Assembly (NCBI GenBank): GCA_041394885.1 | Contig: JAWKHI010000059.1 | Location: 1-33,858 of the forward strand | Length of the DNA: 33,858 nt | Direction of reading: 5' to 3' | DNA from: DSOI01 sp041394885 | GTDB taxonomy: Bacteria > Acidobacteriota > Terriglobia > Bryobacterales > Bryobacteraceae | Shown here: positions 1-8,881 of the stretch, piece by piece | How positions within the stretch are numbered: position 1 is the stretch's first letter | Layout of the letters: each line of letters starts with the position of its first letter | The notes under the pieces: generated by a model | What the model saw: only the letters and a program-made list of their open reading frames with translations | Told to the model about the DNA's origin: nothing | Database searches by the model: none | Translations under genes and position numbers: made by a program

Positions 1-349
1 GACCTGGCGAGGGCTGGGCGGTGGGGCCGCCGGAACCCGCGACGCCGGCAAAAATGCTCGTTCCTAAAACGGCGAAGCTGCTGATCCGGTCCGCCGCCGT
101 CGAGGCGCCGGACCGCCGCCAGCCGACGCCACGGTCTCCAGATACGAAGATGCCTGTATCGGTCCCCGCGAAAATCGACTCGCCGAACGACTCAAATGCG
201 TTGATTCTGGAATCGCCGGGCAAACCCCGGTCAGACCGTGACCATGTCCGGCCCCCGTCGGTGCTCCGAAAAACGGCATGGCCGCCCCGCGAATCAGCCG
301 CGACAGCGATGACGGCGAGCGCGGCGGCGAGTATCGTGCTGGAATGCAT
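1..349 (-). CDS. Partial exported BNR/Asp-box (Ycf48/sialidase-like beta-propeller) protein, 3' end outside window
   Basis: Reading the minus strand from the ATG at 349 gives 116 codons with no stop before the window edge, so only the N-terminus is visible. Residues 1-18 form a signal peptide (MHSS, then an Ala/Val/Ile-rich core ending near VAADS). Two Asp-box motifs follow: S29-T-D31-G-G-R-T-W36 matches SxDxGxTW exactly, and S70-G-D72-R-G-V-G-W77 is close. They sit in a 41-residue repeat with the phrase SIFAGTDTGIF, typical of blades of sialidase/Ycf48-like beta-propellers. Such domains are extracytoplasmic; the substrate or partner cannot be told from this fragment. The start lies 40 nt after the stop of the upstream deiminase-like gene on the same strand, so the two are probably co-transcribed. 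A GGGAG lies about 13 nt upstream of the ATG. Frame and family are well supported; function is not. Confidence 0.75.
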   Translation of the reverse strand, partial: MHSSTILAAALAVIAVAADSRGGHAVFRSTDGGRTWSRSDRGLPGDSRINAFESFGESIFAGTDTGIFVSGDRGVGWRRSGASTAADRISSFAVLGTSIFAGVAGSGGPTAQPSPG

Positions 350-389
350 TCACTGCCCAGCTCCCAGTGTAGTTCCTCGCGCCCCGAGA

Positions 390-2105
390 TCAATTCCCGT
401 CGGACACCCCAGGAGCTTCCCGCGGATCCGCCCCGGACCGGATGAAGGCCAGCACGCAGTGGACGCCCCCGTTCCGCACCAGCATGTGCCGCGCGAAAAT
501 CGGCGCCACCCGGTACTTCTCCGGTAACTGCCGCCGCACGTTCGCAAACACCGCCGTTTCCGCCGCCCCGAACCCGAACTGGGGCAAAAACAGCACGTTG
601 TCGATGAGCGCGGAGTTCGTGTAGCTGATCCCCGGCCACCCGTCCTTGCCCGATCGCCCGCCGATCCTGGGCACGCGGATCACCCGGTACCCCATGCGCT
701 CCAGTTCGGCCGCCCGCGCGTCGATTACGGGCTGCGTGGGCACCGGGTGCCCCGGAAGGTTGGTCTCGATCACCGACAATACCGCCCGCGCCAGACCCTC
801 CTTCTCCCGCAGCCGTGTACCGGCCATCAGCCAACCCTCCAGCATCTCCCGATTCTCGCCCAATAGGCGGCTGAAACCGGCCGGCTTCACGCACTCGAGC
901 GGATCCTTGGGGCAGTTGGCCGCCACGTACCCTTCGAGCTTCGCCGCGAAGGCGCTGTCCACCGCGATGGGCCAGTTTTCCTCGTTTTTCCGCGCCTTCT
1001 CGATCACGCGGCGGATCTCCTTCCGGTTGGCCCCGAACGCGGTTTCCTTGCTCGCCATTAGCCGGTTGAGTTCCTTCAACTCTTCCGGCTGCTGTACGTC
1101 GAAATGCTGCATCAGGATGTCGAGCGCCGCCCGCGCGATCTCGAAGTTTTCCCGCATCGGCTCGCTCAGCAGCAGGATGTTATCCTCCGGCAGGGAGCAG
1201 ACCAGATAGTCCACGTGGGGCACCAGCGCGCTCAGATCCACCGCTTCGTCGGCGCCGAATTCCACTTTGAGGATCCACTGATATTCCGCCGGCGTGAGGT
1301 CGTAGGCCCAGTAAGTGGCCGCCGAATCGCCATAAAACATCACCGTGCGTTTCGGATCTTTCGGGTGCGCGGCAAACTGGATATCTCCCCCCTCCCACGA
1401 CAACCGCGAACGCTGGAACCGGTCCTCTTTGAGAGAATCGAGCAGCGGGCGGTAGACGTCTCCATTCGCCTGCCGTCCCTCGTACGCCATCCGAGTCACC
1501 AGCACTTGCTCCCTACCGTTCGCCACCCCGCTTTTCATGTAATCCTGCACCCAGGGATTGGTTTCGTCGGAGTTGTTATTACGAAGCAGCAGGTTGTGAT
1601 CCACCTTCGGAAAATGAAACTGCCGGGCTGCGTCGAAATACTTCGCCTCCACCTTGAACGGAAGTCCGAAGTGCACCGTCATCCGCCGCGGCAGCAGCGG
1701 AAGCATTTGCTTGGCGATGTCGAGCGAGTCTCCGATCCGCACCGAGCGCAGTCCGAGAAAGCTGAACTTCTCCATGTCCATGAACAGCTCGGTCACGCGC
1801 CGGTTGTCCGGATGCACCCGGAAGCCGGGGATCGACTGTTCATAGAAGACGTGGCACCAACGCCCGTCGCGCTCCCGCACCAGCCTCTTTTCAAACGGCA
1901 GGTTGTAGGTGGCGAAGAAAGGCGGCAGATCCGATTGCCGGAACGTGCATGCGAAACGGATGGCATTCTTGGCCACCGCATCCGGATAGTCCGGCGGCAT
2001 GGCGGCCGGGATGAGGTCCACGCTCGGACCCCGCGCCCCGATCGACGGCGCCGCCACAAGCAGCGCGGCTAGCGGCGCCAACACCCAAACCGGCAAACGA
2101 TACAT
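390..2105 (-). CDS. Exported agmatine/peptidylarginine deiminase-like (guanidino-group-modifying superfamily) protein
   Basis: This 571-aa protein has a signal peptide (MYRLPVWVLAPLAALLVAA). I chose the ATG at 2105 because GGGGG lies just upstream and the signal peptide then starts cleanly; an ATG at 2138 would add 11 residues. The superfamily catalytic set is visible in order: WVQD with Asp188, WEGGD at 237-241, HVD at 297-299, and a C-terminal NGGVHC motif with Cys550 as nucleophile. The stretch SYTNSALIDNVLFLPQFG before it is the usual strand pair ahead of that cysteine in agmatine deiminases and bacterial PADs. The family hydrolyses a guanidinium group, releasing ammonia (PAD) or forming N-carbamoylputrescine (agmatine deiminase). 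Agmatine deiminases are about 350 aa and cytosolic. This one is longer and exported, with a charged insert at about residues 340-480, so a protein or peptide substrate is more likely. Substrate is unproven. It is followed by the BNR protein. Confidence 0.8.
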   Translation of the reverse strand: MYRLPVWVLAPLAALLVAAPSIGARGPSVDLIPAAMPPDYPDAVAKNAIRFACTFRQSDLPPFFATYNLPFEKRLVRERDGRWCHVFYEQSIPGFRVHPDNRRVTELFMDMEKFSFLGLRSVRIGDSLDIAKQMLPLLPRRMTVHFGLPFKVEAKYFDAARQFHFPKVDHNLLLRNNNSDETNPWVQDYMKSGVANGREQVLVTRMAYEGRQANGDVYRPLLDSLKEDRFQRSRLSWEGGDIQFAAHPKDPKRTVMFYGDSAATYWAYDLTPAEYQWILKVEFGADEAVDLSALVPHVDYLVCSLPEDNILLLSEPMRENFEIARAALDILMQHFDVQQPEELKELNRLMASKETAFGANRKEIRRVIEKARKNEENWPIAVDSAFAAKLEGYVAANCPKDPLECVKPAGFSRLLGENREMLEGWLMAGTRLREKEGLARAVLSVIETNLPGHPVPTQPVIDARAAELERMGYRVIRVPRIGGRSGKDGWPGISYTNSALIDNVLFLPQFGFGAAETAVFANVRRQLPEKYRVAPIFARHMLVRNGGVHCVLAFIRSGADPREAPGVSDGN

Positions 2106-2484
2106 TTCACAACCCCCGTGCCGGGCGAGCTTCCGCATGCAAGCGCACTTCGCGCAGCCCGGGGCAGGATTCCCTGCCAGATGAAAGGGTGCTAACAGCG
2201 TCGCCGCTCGTTACTGGGCGTTAGGGGAGATTCATATTAATCAAGGATCATTGCTGTTAACTGGGCCTGTTGACGGGGGCCGCGGATGAACCTCATGGTT
2301 CGGCGTCCCGATGAGCCCGCCCCACCGAGCGGGGCTGCTTTTGATCGCAGAGTTGTCACAAAGAAAGCCATCGCATTAGGCTTCGGTCCGGCGCCATCGC
2401 TCTGTGTAGCTGGCTTCGCCGCTCGAGCGCTGGCCGACACGTGGCGGTGGCAGGGCACCTACCGTGTTAGTTCGAGAACGTCTA
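2106..2484. other. 379-bp intergenic region with no convincing gene
   Basis: This lies between the start of the deiminase-like gene and the stop of the cytochrome-TPR gene, both on the minus strand. Short open frames here have no family resemblance. A possible minus-strand promoter is listed separately. A weak hairpin, GCCCC/GGGGC with a 7-nt loop (2319-2335), is followed by TGCTTTTG on the plus strand, but no plus-strand gene needs a terminator there. Confidence 0.5.
2234..2260 (-). promoter_or_regulatory. Candidate promoter of the deiminase-like gene
   Basis: On the minus strand, TTAACA (2255-2260) and TAATAT (2234-2239) are separated by 15 nt. The -10 box is a good match; the spacer is shorter than ideal. 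It lies about 130 nt upstream of the ATG at 2105, in the most AT-rich part of this gap. Confidence 0.3.
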
Positions 2485-4218
2485 CTACCGAGCTACGTCC
2501 GCCCCTAGTTGCCGCAGCAACTCCATCGCCCGCTGCGCGATCGCCGCGTCAGGCCCGGACGCCGCCCGCCGCAAGACCACGATGGCTCCGTCGCGGTCCC
2601 CAGCCGCCGCCAGGGCCAGGCCCAACCCCAAATTCGCCTTTGCCGCGTCGGGTTGCTGCCGCAACACCTCCCGATACCGGATCGCCGCTTCCCGCGGTTG
2701 ATTGCGCGCCAACAACAAATCGCCCAACAGAGCGGACGCGTCCACAAAGGCAGGATCGTCGCGGAGACAGGCCTCCAACTGCTGTTGCGCCTCGTCGTAA
2801 CGGCGCAGTCTTCCGAGCAGCAGCGCGTAGTTGTAGCGGGTGCCTGCGTCCGCCGGTGTCAGCCGGAGCGCGCGGGTAAACTCCTGTTGCGCCTCCCCGG
2901 TTCGTCCTCCCGCCGCCAGCAGATTCGCGAGATTCCCATGCGCATCGGCGTAGCTGGTCTTAATGCGGATCGCCTCGCGAAAAGCAGCTTCCGCGCGGGT
3001 CGCGTCGCCCGCGGCCAATCGAAGGATTCCCGCGTTGTTGTGCGCCTCGGGCAACTCCGGGTCTCGCTCGATCGCCTTTCCCATCGCGTCCAAAGCCTCG
3101 GCCGGACGATCCAATGAACGGTAGGTGAGCCCGAGTTCGTGCCACGTCAACGCGCGTCCGGCATCCACCGCGATCGATCGCCGGAGCGCCGCGACCGCCT
3201 CCTCCGTCCGTCCAGACCGCCGTAGCGCCGTTCCCAGCTTCTGCCACGCGATCGCCGAAGCTGGATCCAGCCGCGCCGCTTCGCGATAGGAGTCCGCCGC
3301 CTTCCCCCATTGCCCCTCGTGCTCGAAGCCCTCCGCCAATTCCAGACGCCATTCCGCCCGTTTCGGAGCGTATTTTGCAATCGCCCGCTCCAGCCGCGCG
3401 ACTCCCTCCTTTACATTGCTCTTTTGCTTCACTTGCGCTACCGCCTGATACAACTCGTTGTCCGCCGTTTCGGCCAATGACGCCGGGTAGTAGAGCACCA
3501 CCTCTCCGCGATAGATATCCTGGCGTTCGGATCGTTCCGCCAGCAAATCGCCGGGTGGCTTTCGCCGCTGGATGTAGTGGTCCGTGACCACGGCGTGAAT
3601 CACGTCCTCGGTCCGGCGCTTCGGCATGTGGCATTCCGCGCAGCCCCCGGATCCGGTGTGGGAGGCCGCGCTCAACGGCTGGCTGTGGCACTGGCGGCAT
3701 GCGGCCGCGTACTGTCGCTCTGCCTCGGCGCCCCGCGACGGCGCGTGCGGGTCATGACAGGTGGTGCACAGCATCTTGCCGTTGCTCTCGAGAAAGCAGG
3801 CCGACTTTCTCAACCGGTACGCCGCGCTCACGATCTCGAACTTGTCCTCGCGCCCCGCGCTCGGGGCGTGGTCGAAGTTCAGCAGAAAGTCCCCCAGCGG
3901 CTCGCCCGGACGATATGAAAACGGTCCGCGATCGTAGCGTTGCACGGCGTTGGGCAATGGAAAGCTCGTCGTTTCCAGATGGCAGCCCATGCATATCTCC
4001 ATTTGACGGTCCGCGCTGAGCCGCGCCGGATTCACGATCGAGCGGCGGACGGCGTCCCTCGCCGCGCCGGCGCGCCCGGCAAGTTCCACATGACGCGCGC
4101 CGCCGCCATGACACCGTTCGCAATCGATGCCTTCGGGCAGCGCGCCTTCGTACACCGCCTCCGCGAACGGTTTCCCGCTGCCCGCCGATATGCGCGGATA
4201 GGCGTTGTGGCAGAACAT
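2485..4218 (-). pseudogene. C-terminal part of frameshifted multiheme cytochrome c with TPR domain
   Basis: This is the larger piece of a gene that began at 4710. It carries six CXXCH heme motifs: CMFCH (the Cys codon lies just before the annotated Met), CERCH at 33-37, CMGCH at 76-80, CTTCH at 151-155, CRQCH at 174-178 and CAECH at 193-197. From about residue 255 to 570 there are tandem tetratricopeptide repeats (for example W-x-x-L-G and A-x-x-x-Y-x-x-A-L-x-x-x-P patterns). A cytochrome c554-like heme module joined to TPRs is a common acidobacterial periplasmic design, presumed to move electrons within a protein complex. The internal ATG at 4218 is not the natural start: the open frame reaches upstream to a TGA at 4276-4278, and the upstream fragment supplies the signal peptide and first heme. 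The indels fall at 4267-4322. If the sequence is right the protein is lost; if it is a read error the intact protein is about 742 aa with seven hemes. Confidence 0.85.
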
Positions 4219-4320
4219 GCACTCGTAGGTGATGGGCCGCCGGAAGCCGTCGTGATCGGGCCTGTCGTACCAGATTCATTCCCCAAGTTCCACCTTTCCG
4301 CGTACCAACCCAGCGGAAGC

Positions 4321-4710
4321 TCAGATTAGCTTATTGGCCGCCGTGCGATGCAGAAACGTGCGGGCGTGATTGCCGGACCCCATCACGTAATCCACTCGCT
4401 TCTCCATCACGTTGACCTCACGTCCGGCGGCGTCCACCTGGTGACGGCGCTGGAAGTACTCGCCGCCGCGCTCCACCATCGCGAAAAAACTCTCCGACGG
4501 CGAATGATAGAAGGCGTTGGGGGTTACTTGCGTATTGGCAGGCGCGGCCCGCGCGAATGACCGGCCCATTCCCGTCCGCATGTACGACTGCCAGACGTCT
4601 CGATGGCAACCCGCGCAGAGCGGCGGCTTTCTTGCCTGCGCGGCGGCGGAATCCGGACCCGCGAAGATTAAGAAAAGTAAGTAGGCTAAGAAACCTAAGT
4701 ACGCGCTCAT
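4321..4710 (-). pseudogene. N-terminal part of the same frameshifted multiheme cytochrome c
   Basis: It starts at the ATG at 4710 (MSAYLGFLAYLLFLIF), which begins a clean signal peptide ending near AAAQA. An in-frame ATG at 4767 would add 19 residues with no signal character. One heme motif, CAGCH, follows the signal peptide. The text then reads as the usual first domain of this family (GMGRSF, then YVMGSGNHARTFLHR) before stopping at TGA 4321-4323. Immediately past the stop, a different frame reads ELPLGWYAE, the expected continuation, and then the frame must change again to reach the downstream heme domain. The fragment alone would be a truncated exported monoheme protein. It is divergent from the TonB receptor with a 77-bp gap. 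Confidence 0.8.
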
Positions 4711-4730
4711 CCGTGGCTTATCGTAACAAA

Positions 4731-4758
4731 GTTTCGTCAACGCAATTTGTGATATGCT
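4731..4758 (+). promoter_or_regulatory. Weak candidate promoter of the TonB receptor
   Basis: TATGCT (4753-4758) is a reasonable -10 box about 30 nt before the ATG at 4788. The only -35-like bases at the right distance (around 4731-4736) match poorly. The 77-bp gap must hold control signals for both divergent genes. Confidence 0.25.
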
Positions 4759-4787
4759 TTTCCGCATTACCTGAAAGGGGTCTTGTG

Positions 4788-7700
4788 ATGCTGATTAGCT
4801 TTTCTTTGGTTACTCGCCGGTTTCCCGCCGTAATCCTATCTCTGGCCGCCGTCGCGGCCATCTGGGCGCAAAGCGGCGCTGGGACCATCCAGGGCACGGT
4901 GCAGGACGTCACCTCCGCGGCCCTTCCGAACTGTTCGGTGCGGGCATTGAATCGGGCCACCGGCGTTTCGATCGAGACCACTTCCAATGAGGGCGGCTTC
5001 TACGCCCTGAAAGGGCTGTTCGCCGGCACCTATACAGTTACTTTCAGCTCACCCGGTATGAAGCGGTACGAATCGGCCATCACGCTGCAGAACGGGCAAG
5101 TCCTGGTTTTTAATCCCCAGTTGACCGTCGGCGAGGTGAGCGAGAAGGTGACCGTCAGCGAAACAACCATCCAGTTGGCCACCTACGACAGCGGCACGGT
5201 CAACACCCAGCTCGACGCCGCTCGCATCCAGCAGCTCCCTCAGAATGGCCGAAACATCCTCGGGCTGGCGCAGAAGACCGTGCCCGGCCTGGAAGGCAAC
5301 GGGACCCGCGCCAACGGGCTGATGCAGGAAGGCATGGAGTACTCGCAGGACGGAGCGCCGATGACCAACCGCAACTTCGGCGGCGAATCCAACGCCTCCC
5401 AGGCGACCCTGCCGGACCCGGACTCGGTCCAGGAAGCGCGCTTCGAAACCCTCAACTCGAGCGCCCAGTTCGCCACGCCCGCCACCGTGATTCTCACCAC
5501 CAAATCCGGCACCAATCAGTTTCACGGCTCGCTGTTCGAGACCGCCCGCAACAATTACTTCGGCATCGCCCGCGCCCGCCAGGACCCAGCCGACTTCTCC
5601 GCGCCGCCGCTCATCCGTAACGAATTCGGCGGCTCCGTCGGCGGCCCGATCTGGATTCCGAAAGTCTACAACGGCCGCAACCGGTCATTCTTCTTTGTCG
5701 CCTATGAACGCTTCTCCCTGCGCCAGAGCCGGCAGCAGCTCATGCGCGTGCCCACCGTCGCCATGCGCAACGGCGACTTCAGCGGACTCGTGAATGGCGC
5801 CGGCGTCCTCCAGCAGCTCTACGATCCGAATTCGACGCAGGGCCGGGACAACAACTACGCTCGCCTGCCGTTCGTTAACAACCAGATTCCGCTGGCGCGG
5901 ATCAGTCCGCTGGCCAAGACCCTCTATGCCGCGACGCCGCTGCCCACCTCGGCCGACAATCCGCTGGTCAACTTCAACCTCAACGGGCAGAATCCCACCG
6001 AACAGACGGTGCCGAACTACACCATTCGCCTCGACCATGTTTTCAACGACAACAACCGCGGCTACTTCCGCTTCACCGAGGTCGACCAGCAACAGCAGGC
6101 CTTCCGGAACTATCCGTCGGCGTCGCCCGCCAACATCGCCAGCAGCGAATTGCCGGAAGGCGCCACCGGCTACCAGCGGATTCCCATTCAGACCATCAGC
6201 GGCGCGATGGGTTACTCCAAGACCTTGTCGCCCACCTTCTTCTCGGAAACGATCCTCAGCATGCAGTGGCAGCGTATGTACGTGGAGGGCAACGAAGCCT
6301 CGCAGAAGAACTACGAGCAGCAGTTCGGCTTGCCGAATAACTTCGGGCAAATTGGCTTCCCGGCCATCGGCGCCAACCTGTTGATGCCCTACGGCGGGTC
6401 CCAGTGGAACTACGGCATGAGCCAGCGCCTCACCACCCTCGACGAGAACCTGAACAAGATATGGGGCAAGCATCAGTTTGCCTTCGGCGGCCGCATCCGG
6501 CATGAGAAGTTCGGCTACATGTCGGACCGCTCACCGGATCAGATCGCCTTCTCCACCCTCGCCACCGCCATCTACGATCCCGCCACGGGAGCCAATTTCA
6601 ATCCCCGGGCCAACACCGGATACCAGGATGCGGACTTCTTTCTCGGCGCCGCCTCGAGTTTCTCGCAGAACCGCAATGCTCCGTTCAACAATGCTTCGCT
6701 GATCGAATACGACACCTATTTGCAGAATAACTGGCGCGTGAATCAACACCTGACCATCAACATGGGTGTTCGGTGGGAGGCCCATCCGGCGCCTCGCGCC
6801 AAGAAGGACTACCTCGTTTCGTTCGACGTCGCCAACAAAGCACTCGCGCTGCCGCGCACGCTCGACTATTACATCCAGGAAGGTCTGACCCACGAAGCCC
6901 TGGTGACGAACCTCCGCGATTTGGGCGTGAAGTTCCTGACGCTCGACGAAGCCGGCCGTCCCTCCCGCGGATTCTACAGTAGCAACGCCAACATCATGCC
7001 GCGCCTCGGCTTCGCCTACACGCCTTCGTTCGGACGCAACGGCACTGTGATTCGCGGGGGCTACGGACAATACATTTACCCGGTACCGATCCGCAATTCG
7101 ATCCGGTATCTCACGGCGACCTACCCCTTCACGGCCGGTTATTCGCAGAGTTACACCTCGGCGGCGCAATCGCCCGACGGGCTGCCTAACTTCCTTCTGC
7201 GGAGCCCCCTCACCGTGGTGACCGGGGTCAACAGCCGCGACGTCGTTAACAGCAACTCCACCACCGCCCTGCTGCCTGGTATCTCCGGCGGCACCCAACT
7301 CGCCACCAAGTATCCTCCGGCTCGCGTCCAGGAGGCCAACTTCACCATCGAGCAACCGCTGCAGGACGGCTCCGTCATCCGCGCCTCATATGTGTTCACC
7401 CACGGAGAGAACCTGGACCAGAACTTCGTCTTCAACAACGCGCCGTCCGCCTACGTCTGGCAGACGACAACCGGCACCACTCCCCCGACCGGCCGTTTTG
7501 CCGGCGTGGCGACGCGCCCCTACGATCGGACCACGTGGGGCAACATCACGCAGTCGACGAAGTTCGGCTTCTCCAACGACAGTGCCCTTCAGCTCAACTA
7601 TCAACGCCCCTTCCGCAACGGCATCGGCTACCAGGTCTTCTACGTCTACTCGCGTGCATTCCGCGTCGGCGGCAACACCTTCCGCGACAACACGCTCTAT

Positions 7701-8501
7701 CCGGCGTCCAACTACGCCCCCGGTGTCATCCCGCAGGGCATGGACGTGGGTACGGAGTTCGAGCCCAGCCGCGCGTTCAACCGCTGGCAGAACTACCGCG
7801 CCGACACCGCCATTCCGCTGCACCGTGTAAGCTTCAACGGCATCGTCGATCTGCCGGTGGGCAAGGGCCGCCGCTTCCTCAAAAACAGCAACCGCCTGGT
7901 TAACGCGATTCTCGGCGGCTATCAGATGGCGTTCGTCGGCACCGTGGTTTCGCAGGCCTTCCAGGTGGCAAACACCAACTGGGGCGGCACCAGCCCGATC
8001 GAGCTCTATAAGGACACCGCGCCGGTGACCGATTGCCGCTCCGGCGTCTGCCGCCAGGCCTATATGTGGTTCAACGGCTACCTGCCGCCCACCGTCATCA
8101 ACGCCGCCAACCGGGGCGTCCAGGGCGTTCCCGCCAACTACCAGCCCTACCTCACTCCCATCAACAACACCCCGGGCGTGGCCAACTTCGGCAACAACAA
8201 CGTTCCGGTGACGCTCGCCAACGGCCAGCGCGTCGTCACGCCGTTCTCGCCCGGCCCCTCCGGCGCCAATCCCTACAACGCGATGGTGCTGCAAGGGCCG
8301 AAGAACTTCCAGACCGACATCTCGATCTACAAGGAATTCTCCCTCACCGAGCGCGTCCGCCTGCGGTTCAACATCGACGCCTTCAACGCGTTCAACATTC
8401 AGGGGCTCGTGAATCCCAACACCTCCGACGGCATCCAGCAGTTGCAGACTTCGTACTGGACTCCGCGCCAGATCCAGCTTACCGGCCGGATCTCGTTCTA
8501 A
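4788..8501 (+). CDS. TonB-dependent receptor with N-terminal carboxypeptidase regulatory-like domain (Oar-like)
   Basis: This 1237-aa outer-membrane protein is of the very large type common in acidobacteria. The ATG at 4788 follows AAAGGGG (4774-4780) at good spacing. Residues 1-28 are a signal peptide ending AIWAQ. Residues about 32-110 form the CarboxypepD-regulatory-like/CNA-B-type beta-sandwich, starting GTIQGTVQD and including TTSNEGGFYALKGL. The plug domain follows (QLPQNGRN at about 149-156; PATVILTTKSGTNQFHGS). The remainder is a long beta-barrel with repeated aromatic-ended strands, and the last residues LTGRISF end in the terminal Phe typical of outer-membrane barrels. These receptors import large ligands such as polymers or siderophores using TonB energy; the ligand is unknown. 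No tonB/exbB or SusD gene is nearby. The gene is intact through 3.7 kb, unlike the divergent cytochrome gene. Confidence 0.95.
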   Translation: MLISFSLVTRRFPAVILSLAAVAAIWAQSGAGTIQGTVQDVTSAALPNCSVRALNRATGVSIETTSNEGGFYALKGLFAGTYTVTFSSPGMKRYESAITLQNGQVLVFNPQLTVGEVSEKVTVSETTIQLATYDSGTVNTQLDAARIQQLPQNGRNILGLAQKTVPGLEGNGTRANGLMQEGMEYSQDGAPMTNRNFGGESNASQATLPDPDSVQEARFETLNSSAQFATPATVILTTKSGTNQFHGSLFETARNNYFGIARARQDPADFSAPPLIRNEFGGSVGGPIWIPKVYNGRNRSFFFVAYERFSLRQSRQQLMRVPTVAMRNGDFSGLVNGAGVLQQLYDPNSTQGRDNNYARLPFVNNQIPLARISPLAKTLYAATPLPTSADNPLVNFNLNGQNPTEQTVPNYTIRLDHVFNDNNRGYFRFTEVDQQQQAFRNYPSASPANIASSELPEGATGYQRIPIQTISGAMGYSKTLSPTFFSETILSMQWQRMYVEGNEASQKNYEQQFGLPNNFGQIGFPAIGANLLMPYGGSQWNYGMSQRLTTLDENLNKIWGKHQFAFGGRIRHEKFGYMSDRSPDQIAFSTLATAIYDPATGANFNPRANTGYQDADFFLGAASSFSQNRNAPFNNASLIEYDTYLQNNWRVNQHLTINMGVRWEAHPAPRAKKDYLVSFDVANKALALPRTLDYYIQEGLTHEALVTNLRDLGVKFLTLDEAGRPSRGFYSSNANIMPRLGFAYTPSFGRNGTVIRGGYGQYIYPVPIRNSIRYLTATYPFTAGYSQSYTSAAQSPDGLPNFLLRSPLTVVTGVNSRDVVNSNSTTALLPGISGGTQLATKYPPARVQEANFTIEQPLQDGSVIRASYVFTHGENLDQNFVFNNAPSAYVWQTTTGTTPPTGRFAGVATRPYDRTTWGNITQSTKFGFSNDSALQLNYQRPFRNGIGYQVFYVYSRAFRVGGNTFRDNTLYPASNYAPGVIPQGMDVGTEFEPSRAFNRWQNYRADTAIPLHRVSFNGIVDLPVGKGRRFLKNSNRLVNAILGGYQMAFVGTVVSQAFQVANTNWGGTSPIELYKDTAPVTDCRSGVCRQAYMWFNGYLPPTVINAANRGVQGVPANYQPYLTPINNTPGVANFGNNNVPVTLANGQRVVTPFSPGPSGANPYNAMVLQGPKNFQTDISIYKEFSLTERVRLRFNIDAFNAFNIQGLVNPNTSDGIQQLQTSYWTPRQIQLTGRISF

Positions 8502-8881
8502 CGGGCCGGGCGTAAGACACAGCACCAGACCTTTGGCGGCGTGATCGCCGTGGGGGCAGGTGTATGCTCTTGGTAGGAGACCGCAAATGAAACCGTCCTT
8601 GGTCGTCGCCATCTTTCTTCCGCTATTCGTATCCAGCCTTCTTCCGTTACTGATGTCGGGGAAGCGCTGGAGTGCAGCGCAGGACAAGGCGCGCGAACGG
8701 CGCATGGCGGAGCACAGGATGAATGCGAGGCTCCTGAGATTCGACATTTGATGGGTTCGCGACGTGCGTATCCAGCCGTGGCGCAAGCGCGTGTGCGCGA
8801 CACCGATCGCGGGGCGGTATCATCGAGGCTCCATGACCGGGCCAGCCGCAACGCCCAGATCGCAACACAGGGAGCTTCTCA
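8502..8881. other. 380-bp gap, holding one possible small gene
   Basis: Apart from the candidate 54-aa gene at 8587-8751 I see no gene. A short inverted repeat CGGCG-TGAT-CGCCG (8537-8550) lies 36 nt after the receptor stop but lacks a T-tract, so it is at best a weak terminator. The last part (8752-8881) must hold the promoter of the next operon; no good -35/-10 pair stands out. Confidence 0.45.
8587..8751 (+). CDS. Possible small membrane protein, 54 aa
   Basis: The ATG at 8587 follows TAGGAGA with 7-8 nt spacing, a better ribosome site than chance ORFs usually have. The product starts with one hydrophobic segment (about residues 3-22, LVVAIFLPLFVSSLLPLL) followed by a strongly basic tail (KARERRMAEHRMNARLLR). 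That is a single-span inside-tail topology. No family is recognised. It sits alone between the TonB receptor and the Tat-exported operon. It could equally be a chance ORF in GC-rich DNA. Confidence 0.35.
   Translation: MKPSLVVAIFLPLFVSSLLPLLMSGKRWSAAQDKARERRMAEHRMNARLLRFDI

Noticed and set aside
2319..2335. GCCCC/GGGGC hairpin followed by TGCTTTTG on the plus strand
   Set aside because: No plus-strand gene ends there, and a five-base stem with a broken T-tract is weak.
4276..4323. Two in-frame TGA codons between the cytochrome fragments, possibly selenocysteine since selC is in the window
   Set aside because: Reading through gives text unlike the family, while the other frames give ELPLGWYAE and WGMN exactly where expected. 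Frameshifts explain it better, and no selenoprotein of this family is known to me.
7386..8786. 466-aa open frame on the minus strand inside the TonB receptor
   Set aside because: It is antisense to a clearly conserved gene and its composition (Val/Gly/Arg/Ala rich) is that of a GC-rich shadow frame.
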